Shown here: piece after piece, positions 47,720-60,175 of the stretch
How the letters are laid out: every line of letters starts with the position of its first letter
Numbering within the stretch: the stretch's first letter is position 1
Assembly (NCBI GenBank): GCA_025667525.1
Contig: CM046879.1
Span: 383,803,039-383,867,038, forward strand
Source of the DNA: Glebionis coronaria
Taxonomy: Eukaryota; Streptophyta; Magnoliopsida; Asterales; Asteraceae
Reading direction: 5' to 3'
DNA length: 64,000 nucleotides
Position numbers and translations under genes: made by a program
The notes under the pieces: generated by a model
Database searches by the model: none
Seen by the model: only the letters and a program-made list of their open reading frames with translations
What the model was told of the DNA's origin: nothing

Positions 47720-49120
47720 ATGCAAACTCGTAATCAAGCAAAACGAGCTCGTAAACGTCGTCAAAGTCAAGGAAATCAAGAGACGTTGACTGAAGAACAA
47801 ACTCCAATTGTTGAACCTATTGTAGAACAAGAAGTCGTCATGGCTAATCGTACTATGATGGAGTTGCTTCAGGCACCCACCGAGGGTTTTGGAGAAGCTA
47901 TTGTGATTCCCGCTATCCTTGCGGAAAATTTCGAGATTAAGACGGGTTTAATATCGATGTTGCAAGCTAATAAGTTTAGAATTCATGAGAAATACAACTC
48001 ACATTAACACATAAGGAATTTTAATCGTCTCACCGCAACTAGCAAGTTTAAGGATGTTCCACATGATTCCATTAAGATGATGTTGTTTCCATACTCGTTA
48101 GATGGACCCGCTAAAATTTGGCTCGAGAAAGAACCGCCAAATTCGATTTTGACATGGGGTGATCTCGTTTCTAAGTTTGTGAACAAATTTTTTCCACCAT
48201 CTAAAACAACACATTTGAAAAATGAGATTTCAAGGTTTACACAACGAAATAATGAAAGTTTTTCAATGGCATGGGAATGATTTTAGGAAATGTTACATGA
48301 ATGTCCACACCATGATTTTTTAGAATTACATCAAATAGATACTTTCTATAATGGGCTTAATGATCATGAACGAGATTATTTGAATGCCGCCGCGGGTGGT
48401 AATTTTTTGTGCAAAACGACCGATGAAGCTTTAAAGATTATCGAGAATAGATCTAAGGTTTACAACCCTCGTAACACACCGAGTGTTGCCAATATGGGTT
48501 CGTCATCATCGTCATCGTCTCGTCACATTAATGCCTTACATGATGAAGCTAATGAGGAAAATCGGTTTTTCGATAGGTTTTCAAATCTTATGACTCATTG
48601 GAAAGCACAAGATGCTTTGAATTCCGCATCGGTTAAAGCGGTTGAAAAGAGTTGTTTGTCTTGTGGTGGAGCTCATGATCTTTCCGAGTGCATTACCGCC
48701 GGTGGTAACACTTCGAGTGCTTACGTAGCAACGGGAACTTACAACCAAAACGGCCAAGGTTCCCGCCCAAATCAAGCTCCACCAAATCAAAATGTTAATA
48801 ACTATCGAAACAACAATCAAAATGGTGGTTATCAAGGCAATTCACGTAACTACAACAAAGGGAATTATCAAAGTGGGAATGGACAAGTTGCAAATCAAAA
48901 CCAAAACCGTGATTTTCAAAACACTACACAAGGGTTTCAAAATGCTCACACAAAAAATCTTCAAGGAGAATTTTTGGATTATGCTAAAGCAAATGATGCT
49001 AAATTTGATAATATGCAACGTGAGATGATTAGCTTAAGATCCGAGTTGAAAAACGAGCTTAAAAACGAACTTGCTAATGAACTTAAGACTCATGCTAATA
49101 AAATGGAAGGAAGCGTTTAA
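47720..49120 (+). pseudogene. gag: Gag of element E, interrupted by stops
   Basis: Start chosen at 47720 (MQTR). All parts stay in one frame, with stops at 48005-48007 (TAA), 48278-48280 (TGA), 48284-48286 (TAG) and 49118-49120 (TAA). The gag core includes LDGPAKIWLEKEPPNSIL and DYLNAAAGGNF. The zinc knuckle CLSCGGAHDLSEC (CX2CX3HX4C) is near 48655-48693. An Asn/Gln/Gly-rich stretch and a Lys/Glu/Leu coiled coil come before the last stop. No frameshift was needed to follow it, so decay is by point mutation. Confidence 0.9.
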
Positions 49121-51358
49121 CGTCTTCAACAAAATCAACAAAAGATGGAACAAGGACAACATGAGATTAAGCAAGAATTGTTAAAAGCGGATTTAAGGCA
49201 ATCAAAATTTGAAGACCGAATGGCAAAAATGTTTGAAGCAATCATGTGTAAACCCTCTTCCTCGGGTGGTCTTCCTAGTGATACCATTGCAAACCCGAAG
49301 GGAGAAATGAAGGTTATTACTACACGAAGTGGTAAAACTTTCAAAGAGCCAATCTCTCGTCCAAGTACTTCTACGGAGAAGGAAATCGAGAAAGAGCCCG
49401 AGGTGATGGTCGAAAAGGAGCATATTACAAGACCACGAAGTACCACTCAAACCACACCTACGGTTGAACCAATACCAATCATGGAACCCGAGTATCCAAG
49501 GCCGTTGCCTAATGTCCAACCCACACCACCCTTACCATACCCTTCGAGACGAAACAAAGAGAAATTGCAAGAACATAACAAACAACAAATCGAGCTTTTT
49601 ATAAAAATGTTTCAACAAGTTCATTTTGATGTAAGTTTATCCGACGTGTTGTTATATATACCTCGTTTCGCTTCCACTTTTAAAAGTATGATGAGCGATA
49701 AGGAAAATCTTTCAAAGCTTGCTAATTGTTCTTGGGTTTATCTTAACCGCATACCAGAAAAAGTTGGTGACCCCGGAAAGTTTCTCATTCCTTGTGACAT
49801 ACAAGATATGAAAGAATGCCTCGCCTTGGCCGATCTTTGTCCGAGCATTAATTTTATGCCATTTTCCATTTGGAAATCGCTTTCGTTTTCGCTTCCGGCT
49901 CTTACTCCTTCGAACATATCTATCGAGATGGCTGATCATTCTACGATTTTAGCATGTGGAGTAGCCGAGGATGTTTTCGTGAAAGTGGGGAAGTTCTACT
50001 ATCCCGTTGATTTTATAGTAGTTGACATCCCCGCGGATCCTCAAGTTCCTCTAATTTTAGGTCGTCCATTTTTAGACACCTCGAGATCGCTTATCGACGT
50101 TCATGCAAGAACTATTACTTTGAGATTCAACGAAGAGGAACTTGTTATAAACGCTACTCAAAACTCAAAACCTTCTCATGTTTATGCAATCGCTACCATC
50201 AATCACATTGACTTAGTTGATGTGGTTTGCGATGAGTTTTCACAAGAAGTGTTAGGTTTTTCCGATAGCTCGTCAAGTGGCAATCCCACTATTTTGGATC
50301 CGATTCTTGCTAATTCTACACCAAATCTCACTCCATTCCAAGGAGGCGATTTTACTTCAAATGAAATCGACAATGAAGATGAGGTGATTATTAGTGATGA
50401 TACTTCTATTCCACCATTTCTTCTGCCGATGGAAGTTATGAGTGTTGAGCAAAAATCTTCAATCGAGGAACCGCCTATCCTTGAATTGAAAGATCTTCCA
50501 TCTCACCTTGAATACGCATTCTTGGAAGGTGATGACAAGTTTCCGGTTATTATTGCAAAAGGTCTTGCTAATGATGAAAAAACCGAGCTCTTGAAAGTTC
50601 TTAAAGCTCATAAAGGGGTAATTGCGTGGAAAATTTACGACATTAAGGGTATTGACCCTAAATTTTGTACTCACAAGATTTTAATGGAGGAGGACTACAA
50701 ACCCGCAATTCAAAGTCAAAGAAGGGTAAACCCCAAAATTCACGATGTCATCAAAAAGGAACTTCTAAAACTCCTTGACGCGGGAATGAGTTATCCTATC
50801 TCCGATAGCCCATGGGTGAGCCCAATCCATTGTGTCCCTAAAAAGGGAATATTGACCGTTGTGCCTAATAAAAACAACGAGTTAATTCCCACTCGTGTTG
50901 TGACCGGTTGGAGGGTGTGTATTGACTACCGAAAGTTAAATGATGCCACTCGTAAAGACCACTTTCCTTTGCCCTTCATGGATCAAATGTTGGAGCGACT
51001 CGCGGGAAATGAATTCTATTGCTTTTTAGATGGTTTTTCCGGTTACTTTCAAATCTCTATCGACCCTCGTGATCAAGAGAAGACTACGTTCACGTGTCCT
51101 TATGGAACGTTTGCTTATCGTAGGATGCCTTTCGGACTTTGTAATGCACCGGGTACGTTTCAACGGTGTATGATGGCTATTTTTCACGATATGATCGAGA
51201 AGTCGATGGAAGTGTTTATGGATGACTTTTTGGTGTTTGGAAATTCGTTCACGTCGTGTTTATCTAATCTCGAGCAAATGTTAAAACGTTGTGAAGAAAC
51301 CAGTCTTGTGCTTAATTGGAAAAATGTCATTTCATGTGTAAACAAGGAATCGTCTTAG
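49121..51358 (+). pseudogene. pol: Protease and RT of element E
   Basis: Same frame as gag; an ATG-initiated ORF runs 49145-51358 (737 codons). After the VITTRSGK linker comes a protease with an altered active site: ADLCPS where A and D have ADLGAS. The second strand DPQVPLILGRPFLD is kept. RT follows with [13 protein letters not shown], an intact motif A (FLDGFSG) and FMDD near 51215-51226. A one-base loss near 51320 shifts the frame, and the true continuation is the next feature. The altered protease should be inactive. Confidence 0.9.
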
Positions 51359-52404
51359 GACATAAGGTCTCGAAAGCGGGGATTGAGGTCGATAAAGCTA
51401 AGGTAGACATGATCGCCAAGTTACCTCATCCCAAAACCGTTAAGGGAGTTAGGAGTTTCCTAGGCCACGCGGGCTTTTATCGTCGTTTCATCAAGGACTT
51501 TTCGAAAATCTCTCAACCTATGACACACCTTCTCGAGAAAGATGCTCCTTTTAACTTCAATGAGGATTGTGTTAGAGCTTTCAAAACTCTCAAAAGGAAA
51601 CTTACCGAAGCTCCCATTCTTGTTGCTTCTAATTGGGAATTACCCTTTGAGATCATGTGCGGTGCAAGTGATTATGCTATAGGAGCCGTTTTAGGGCAAC
51701 GTTATGAAAAGCATTTCCGTCCTATCCATTATGCTAGTAAGACGATTACCGAGGCTCAATTAAAGTACACCACAACGGAAAAGGAATTCCTTACTGTGGT
51801 CTATGCTTTTGAGAAATTCCGACCTTATCTCGTCTTGACTAAAAGCATTGTGTATACCGACCATTCGGCTATCAAGTATCTCTTAGCTAAGCAAGATGTT
51901 AAGCCGAGATTGCTTCGTTGGATGCTCCTCCTCCAAGAATTTGATGTCACCGTGCTTGACAAAAAAGGAGCCAAGAATCTAGCGGCCGATCATCTCTCTC
52001 GTCTAGAAGATCCTCACAAAGATGTTTTCGAGAACAAGGAAATCACCGAAACATTTCCTCTCGAGACTCTCGGTGTAGTGAATTCTAAAGACACCACCCC
52101 ATGGTTTGCCGACATTGCAAATTACCATGCGGGCAATTTCATAATCAAGGGTATGACGACACAACAAAAGCGAAAATTCTTTCGTGACGTCAAGTTTTAT
52201 TTTTGGGACGACCCTTATCTCTTTCGGGTTTGTGCGGATCAACTCGTTCGACGTTGTATTTTTGGTGCCGAATCTTCTAACATCCTTAGAGCTTCTCACG
52301 AGGGACCCACGGGTGGTCACCACGGTGCTAATCTCACGGCTAAGAAAGTGTTCAATGCCGGCTTCTTTTGTCCTTCTATCTATCGTGATGCACAGCATTT
52401 GTGA
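51316..52404 (+). pseudogene. pol: End of RT, RNase H and start of integrase, element E
   Basis: The 362-codon frame begins in the RT thumb (EKCHFM, GIVLGHK). RNase H opens with [10 protein letters not shown], so the first catalytic Asp (Asp454 in A) is Gly at 51661-51663. The integrase zinc region ([11 protein letters not shown]) follows. A frameshift near 52400 cuts the HHCC motif between its His and Cys halves. Confidence 0.88.
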
Positions 52405-52454
52405 AGTCATGTGATTCGTGCTAACGTCAAGGAAAATCGTCTCAATGTGATGAA

Positions 52455-53387
52455 ATGTCGCAAAACATAATTCAAGTGTGTGTGATTTTTGACATTTGGG
52501 GCATAGACTTTATGGGTCCGTTCCCATCGTCTCATGGTAACAAGTATATCCTCGTCGCCGTCGACTACCTTTCTAAGTGGGTGGAAGCTAAGGCTTTACC
52601 TACTAATGATGCTCGTGTGGTAGTGAAGTTTTTGAAGCAACTATTCTCTCGGTTCGGAACCCCTCGTGCGATTATAAGCGATCGTGGAACCCATTTTTGT
52701 AATGACCAATTCGAGAAGGTCTTAAAGAAATATGGAGTTACTCATCGTCTTTCTACGTCTTATCACCCGCAAACGAGTGGGCAAGTCGAGGTTTTGAACC
52801 GAGCTTTGAAGAGGATTTTAGAGAGGTCGATTGGAGAAAACCGTGCTTCATGGTCCGACAAACTCGATGACGCTTTATGGGCCTTTAGGACAGCTTATAA
52901 GACACCCATCGGTTGTACTCCTTATAAGTTAGTCTATGGGAAGAATTGTCATTTGCCCATTGAATTGGAGCATAAGGCATATTGGGCCCTTAAGCATGCA
53001 AACTTTAACTAGAAGACCGCGGGAGATCACCGGAAAATACAATTGAATGAATTAGATGAACTAAGAGACAATGCTTATGAAAATTCATTGATTTTCAAAG
53101 AAAAGACTAAAAAGTTTCATGATGCAAAGATTAAAAACCGAGTTTTTAACGTTGGTGATCAAGTGTTACTTTTTAACTCTAGACTAAAGATATTTTCTAG
53201 GAAATTGAAATCTCGTTGGTCGGGTCCTTTCACCGTTACACAAGTGTTTCCTTATGGGACCATCGAGCTAGCTCAAGATGATGGTCCTAACTTCAAGGTT
53301 AATGGACATAGACTTAAGCACTACTTTGGTGGGGAAATTCCTTCATTGGATGACCTCGACCAAGTCACCTTCCCCAATGATAATTAG
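52455..53387 (+). pseudogene. pol: Integrase core and C-terminus of element E
   Basis: Two pieces in one frame, 52455-53012 and 53043-53387, separated by a TAG at 53010-53012. The core has [14 protein letters not shown] and GQVEVLNR, so all three D, D, E residues are present, unlike in A. The C-terminal piece has the [16 protein letters not shown] motif and ends at 53387. There is no envelope-like ORF downstream. Confidence 0.88.
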
Positions 53388-55564
53388 CATTGAGGGGATC
53401 GAGTCGAGCTCATGACTCGGTAATCAAAAGCGAGGTGCCTCGTGGGGGAGATCCCATGCTTATCTTTTTATGCTTTCTAATAAATAATGAGAGGGTATTT
53501 GTGCCCTTCTAACTCGTTGTCTCGTGGTTGTTTGTGATTGTGTTATCTAGATCATCATCATCATCTACGATTGAAGACTCTCGTGTTCGTTTACGTGAGC
53601 CTCCATCGATTGCTTGAAGAAGTTTTTCACGAATCCATGACATATCCTTTATTGTTCTAACAATTATCTCTTAGCATAATTAATAAACGGCTTTAGATAT
53701 ATTGTTGATCACCCTTTCCATGCTAGATCCTAAGCATTCGACTCTTCGTCTCTAGTATAGGGATGCTCCACCTTTAGACTTGAAACATTGAGGACAATGT
53801 TTAGTTTTAGTATGGGGGTGAATAGGTACTTGCTTTGCTACGCCCTCACATTTTCCAACTTTCAACGTTTTGTTTTATTTTTTTAGTAATAAGGCTAAAA
53901 TGGCCAAATTTTAAAATTTTTCTTAGTTTTAATAAGTGTTTTTAAGACACGAATGTATATTTTCTGATGGGTAGAATAAGAGCTAATTTTTGACTTGATG
54001 GGCATTTGGAGTCATTTACATTCCTTAACCCGCTCAATTCAAGTTTTGCTAGACTTTTATATAGGGAACTTTAAAATGTGAAATTCTTAGCTCATTTGGG
54101 TGAAGAACAAGAACTTTTCGCAAGTTCCTATAATTGATCCTAGAAAGTCACTTATCAAGGGAACTATAAAATGCATTCTCTAAACTTGAAAAGGTCTAAG
54201 AAAGTGCAAGATCCTATAGGTGGCTTGAAAACCCAAAACTTTGATTTGATATAGTCTTAATGAAAGCTAATCCAAATTTGGCTTAATTTTGACTTGCATG
54301 GCTAAGTATTCCCGAATCTCTTTAATTAGAGGTCTTTAAATAGTGAAGAACGAGAGATGATAGAGTTAGACAAGTGATCATGCTAAACGTAGAACACGAA
54401 AATGTTCTTTCAAAAACTCATATGTTTTTAATTGTGGCTTTTTCTCCCATAAGATCAATGCATTAGGAATAAAAATAATTGCAATAAGTAAGGTCGTACG
54501 ATTTGAAAGGTTACTTAGCTTCTAGCACAAGATCGTTTAAAAGTTGCTCGGGGTTGAATAGAGTTCATAGCCAAGGCATAACTTATTGAAGCAGGACGCG
54601 AAGATTGGTGAAGATCCAAAAAGGCCCTTACAAGGCATGAGGAGCTCTATTTTGTTGCTAAAGATCCAAGATGATGTGAAGTATCATTATTCCGAAATCA
54701 ATATGAAGGATCGAGACACTCGACGAAAAGCAATTACTCCCCTAAAGATCATGGAGAAAGTCTATCCAAAAAGACCCTTACAAGGTATGAGGATAAATAT
54801 ATCCAAGTCCTAAAAGGAGGCGGATCATTGTATATCAAAGTCCAAAATAAAGATTGAAGAAAAATGATGAAGTCGTGGTCCAAGTATGAAGAATCTATCA
54901 AAAACGTCAAGTAAAGAAATTCCAAAATATGAAGAGAAGACCATAATTTCAAGAACGTCTTCCCAAGTTTTAAAGTATGAAGTACATGCCAAATATCGGT
55001 CCTAGAAAGGTCTCAAATCGTGAAACGAGTTATGCCGAGATATGAACTTAAGGAGATACACGAAAAGCCGTTTTAAAAGATTTTGTCCTTCGGCTAACTA
55101 TCGATTAAATCGTGCTACTTTACTTTCGGACTAATAAATACTCAAATAAGTCAATATGAATCACTTGTGATCCATGACGAAATAGTTAAAAAAATTCTAG
55201 TAACCCATTTCCTTTTATATTAACTAGGATTGCGGGGAGAAAAAGTATTACACAATTTGGACGTATGAGTAGTGTTAGCATTGTGACTTGTACCAACAAT
55301 GATCTCGTTTTTGCACTTAGCATGGAATGTATGAAAATCAAGGATGACGAAATTTACTCTATGGGACATTTACTTGTTTCTATTCATTGACCCTAAAAGT
55401 CACATTTGTGATGAAAATCATACATTATGTCTTTACACATCTTCATAGTATTATTGCAAGTCTTTTAATTTTCAATAAAGGTTAATAAAATTGAATTTTG
55501 GTGATGCTTAGATACTTTATTCTAACATTGCGTGAGGACACGGCAATGGCTTAGTATGGGGGAG
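53388..55564 (+). other. 3' non-coding interior of element E, with two polypurine tracts
   Basis: No credible ORF. Stem-loop AAACATTG-AGGA-CAATGTTT is at 53783-53802, then TTTTAGTATGGGGG at 53805-53818. The second tract, TTAGTATGGGGGAG at 55551-55564, abuts the 3' LTR. Both tracts are followed by TGA. The part 53819-55564 is present again, inverted, at 60176-62281. Confidence 0.85.
53783..53818 (+). promoter_or_regulatory. Stem-loop and internal polypurine tract of element E
   Basis: A perfect 8-bp stem with loop AGGA, followed 2 bases later by a T-run and TAGTATGGGGG. The next base, 53819, is where the inverted copy ends at the other side of the element. I infer a second plus-strand priming site. 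Confidence 0.65.
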
Positions 55565-57865
55565 TGATGAGATGACTTTTATACATGATCTCATTGTTCT
55601 TTTCGGGCTTTAATGCATAAAATGTCATCAATTTACCATATATATGCTTGTATTTGTTTACTTGTGTGTTTTAGGTATGGATATCATGAAAAAGATAAAA
55701 GATCACAAGAAACAAGGAAAAACGGACACGAGAAACGAAGCCGTACAAAGAACCAGGCCCTAGTTCGTAAATTATCCAAGAAAAACCCTTGAAGACTTGA
55801 AGATGTACAAGATTGATCCTCAAAATATGGAGAAATGACACTTAAAACCCTTGTATATTCATAATTACAAGTTTGGTCCCGTAAGTTTGTCAAAATTACA
55901 AAATGGTCCTTCAACTTTGAAGAATTGGCAAGTTTAGCCCCTCAACAATTTTAAATTGTCAATTATGGTCCCTCATGAAGTCAAAGGTACAATGAAGACC
56001 TTTGAAGATCAAGAATGTCCAAAATCAGTCCTTCAAATATGCAAAAGTGGCAAAATCAACCCTTGAAAACCTTTTGCAAAAGTTTTGTGGCCAATATGTG
56101 AACTTTGAAAGTTTATTAACAAAGGGAAACAAGTTTAAAGGTTGAAAAACGTGTTTAAAACACTTAACCAAAACACAAGGACTACTATTGTCATTTCCCA
56201 AAGTTCAAACCAGACAAACACGCGCCAAACACCTTTTTCCCTACAAAAACGGATCAAATGTTTTACTGTTTACCATCAAGAACCCAGAACTTACCCTACT
56301 TAAAACAAAGGGTAAATTGCATTTACCCATACCCACACTTGATTCACACGCCCAGAAACACATCCCACACACAAAACCCTCAGTCCCACTACCCAAGTGA
56401 CCCCACACTCAAACTCGTCCACCAAGGAAAACACAACTTCCTCTCCAAGGAATCTGACGTGGCCAAATCAACAGCTTAGACTCATAGCTTAACTACAAAG
56501 CTTAAATGAACGGTTTTGATCAAAATGGACAGCTCAACAACAACAAGCACTCAAGGGCATTCTGGGAAATTTCTAGCTAGGGTTTCTTTGTATTTTCCAT
56601 TTTAGAATCGTCTACTAGCGCCTATAAAAGGAGCCTCAACTTGTGATGTGCCCTTTGTTCCAGATTTTATCTTTAATCTTTGTAGTTCCTTTTTATTAAA
56701 ATAAAAGTTGATTTTCTGAAAATTATGATTTCTCTTTGTGTTTGATAAAAGTTTGGTGTTTGAGAAGATAAAATATGAGTTCCACTTATCTGTTTGATGG
56801 TTTTTGAGGCAAGGTTTTAAGTAATAAAGCTTGTGTTTCAAAAAGATCAGGTTTCATATTTTTTGTTCTTCCTTTGTGTTTGTTGATCTTAGCAGGTACA
56901 AGGAAGCTGGTGCTTGTTTTACGAGCACCTCAACTCAAACATTCCAAGGCTTGGATGTAAGTCTTGGAGGTTTGCATCTCTTCCCCTTTTTCATTTTTCT
57001 GAATTTATTTTGAATATTTGGTGATTTTTTATGATTTGTTGGTTATCTGTGTTTTTGTGGTCTGATCTTGTGTATTGGAGATTGTTTCATGATATTAGGT
57101 TGATTTGAACTTGATTGGTTGGTTAAATCTAAATAATCCTTTGAAAAATTTGCTAAACAGATTATTAAGGGGTGTTTGGGTTAACAGCTTGATTTGGTTT
57201 TGTGTTGTTTTGAACAAGTGATTATAGGTGCTTTGTGTTTGTTCTAGCCTCACTAGTGTATTTTGTCTGTTATCTGCAAGTTTGATAGCTATTAACACCT
57301 AGATCCAACAAAAGGCTATAAAATCTTAATTACTTGGTAATATTGGCTAAAATTTAGAGGACACCTAGATCTAATCATAGACTAGGGTTAACAAGTGTTA
57401 AATCTAAGTTAATACAACCAGGGAAGTAGGATTTGAGTGCTAAATTTGGATTTGTGGTCATCTATATCAGAAAAAGTATTTGTGTTCTTGAAGTTCATAT
57501 CAGCAACCTGCATATGCTTTGATCTGCTTGTAATCTTTGATTCGGTGATTTAAATAAGTTTGTTTGGGCTTATTAACAGTTATTATACCTTGTGTATGCA
57601 TTTGGTTCATTTTGGTTTGCTTATTCATGCTAAAATTGCTTAAGAGGTCATAACTGCTTATTTGCTAAGTCTGTATCATATATGGGCATTGTTGGCTTAT
57701 TCTGTGCTTATTGGCTTATTGGAAGAGTGATATTTTGATTGATTGTGACTCTTTACAACTCACTGGTTGTTAGGGTGCCTTTGTTATCCATCAAATCATA
57801 GTAAATCTCTCACAAATCTCAAGTCAAATAGTCAAAGCAGTGGGAACCAGTTCCTACTGAAAGTT
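55565..57865 (+). repeat. 3' LTR of element E, truncated in U5 (2301 bp)
   Basis: Direct repeat of 43210 to about 45508. TATA box is at 56623-56630. It ends inside the U5 hairpin region (AGTGGGAACCAGTTCC, then CTGAAAGTT), where the sequence turns back on itself. About 1.45 kb of U5 is missing. Confidence 0.9.
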
Positions 57866-57876
57866 AAAGCAGGGGG

Positions 57877-60175
57877 AACTTTCAGGGGGAACTGGTTCCC
57901 ACTGCTTTGACTATTTGACTTGAGATTTGTGAGAGATTTACTATGATCTGATGGATAACAAAGGCACCCTTACAACCAGTGAGTTGTAAGGAGTCACAAT
58001 CAATCAAAATATCACACTTCTAATAAGCCAATAAGCACAGAATAAGCCAACAATGCCCATATATGATACAGACTTAGCAAATAAGCAGTTATGAACTCTT
58101 ATGCAATTTTAGAATGAATAAGCAAACCAGAATAAACCAAATGCATACACAAGCTATAATAACTGTTAATTAGCACAGACAAACTTATTTCAATCATTGA
58201 ATCAAAGATTACAAGCAGATCAAAGCATATGCAGGTTGCTGATATGAACTTCAAGAACACAAATACTTTTTCTGATATAGATGACCACAAGTCCAAATTC
58301 AGCACTCAAATCCTACTTCCCTGGTTGTATTAACTTAGATTTAACACTTGTTAACCCTAGTCTATGATTAGATCTAGGTGTCCTCTAAATTTCAGCCAAT
58401 ATTACCAAGTAATTAAGATTTTATAGCCTTTTGTTGGATCTAGGTGTTAATAGCTACCAGACTTGCAGATAACAGACCAAATACACTAGTGAGGCAAGAA
58501 CAAACACAAAGCACCTATAATCACTTATTCAAAACAACAAAAAACCAAATCAAGTTGTTAACCCAAACACCCCTTAATAATCTATTTAGCAAATTTTTTA
58601 AAGGATTATTCAGATTTAACCAACCAATCAAGTTCAAATCAACCTAATATCATGCAACAATCTCCAATACATAAGATCAGACCACAAAAGCACAGATAAC
58701 CAACAAATCATGCAAAATCACCAAATATTCAAAATAAATTCAGAAAAATGAAAAAGGGAAGAGATGCAAACCTCCACGACTTACATCCAAGCCTTGGAAT
58801 GTTTGAGCTGAGGTGCTAGCAAAACAAGCACCAGCTTCCTTGTACCTGCTAAGATCAACAAACACAAAGGAAGAACACAAAATATGAAACCTGATCTTTT
58901 TGAAACACAAGCTTTATTACTTAAAACCTTGCCTCAAAAACCATCAAACAGATAAGTGAAACTCAGATTTTATCTTCTCAAACACCAAACTTTTATCAAA
59001 CACAAAGAGAAATCATAATTTTCAAAAAATCAACTTTTATTTTAATAAAAAGGAATTACAAAGATTAAAGATAAAATCTAGAACAAAGGGCACATCACAA
59101 GTTGAGGCTCCTTTTTTAGGCAAGAGTAGACGATTCTAGAATGGAACATACAAGAAACCCTAGCTAGAAATTTCCCAAAATGCCCTTGAGTGCTTATTGT
59201 TGTTGAGCTGTCCATTTTGATCAAAACCATTCATTTAATCTTTGTAGTTAAGCTATGAGTCTAAGCTGTTGATTTGGCCACGTCAAATTCCTTGGAGAGG
59301 AAGTTGTGTTTTCCTTGGTGGACGAGGTTGAGTGTCGGTTCACTTGGGTAGTGGGATTGAGGGTTTTGTGTGTGGGATGTGTTTCTGGGCGTGTGAATCA
59401 AGTGTGGGTATGGGTAATTGCAATTTACCCTTTGTTTTAAGTAGGGTAAGTTCTGGGTTCTTGATGGTAAACAGTAAAACATTTGATTCGTTTTTGTAGG
59501 GAAAAAGGTGTTTGGCGCGTGTTTGTCTTGTTTGAACTTAGGGAAATGACAATAGTAGTCCTTGTGATTTGGTTAAGTGTGTAAAACACGTTTTTCAGCC
59601 TTTAAACTTGTTTCCCTTTGTTAATAAACTTTCAAAGTTCACATATTGGCCACAAAACTTTTGCAAAAGGTTTTCAAGGGTTGATTTTGCCACTTTTGCA
59701 TATTTGAAGGACTGATTTTTGACATTCTTGATCTTCAAAGGTCTTCATTGTATTTTTGACTTCATGAGGGACCATAATTGATAATTTAGAATTGTTGAGG
59801 GGCTAAACTTGCCAATTCTTCAAAGTTGAAGGACCATTTTCTAATTTTGACAAACTTAAGGGACCAAACTTGTAATTATGAATATACAAGGGTTTTAAGT
59901 GTCATTTCTCCATATTTTGAGGATCAATCTTGTACATATTCAAGTCTTCAAGGGTTTTTCTTGGATAATTCATGAACTAGGGCCCGGTTCTTTGTACGAC
60001 TTCGTTTCTCGTGTCCGTTTCTCCTTGTTTCTTGTGATCTTTTGTCTTTTTCACTATATCCATACCTAAAACACACAAGTAAACAAATACAAGCATATAA
60101 TGGTAAATTGATGACATTTTATGCATTTAAAGCCCGAAAAGAACGATGAGATCATGTATAAAAGCCATCTCATCA
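57877..60175 (-). repeat. Inverted truncated LTR of element E
   Basis: Inverse copy of 55565-57865, cut at nearly the same LTR coordinate. Read on the minus strand it continues about 10 bases further (to CCCCCTGC) than the left arm does, which forms the 11-bp centre. The tip at 60175 is followed by the inverse polypurine tract. Confidence 0.9.

Noticed and set aside
54586..54813. 75-codon ORF repeated in both palindrome arms and partly in D
   Set aside because: Its recurrence follows from the homologous non-coding 3' blocks; the frame is not kept in D, and there is no start context or domain.
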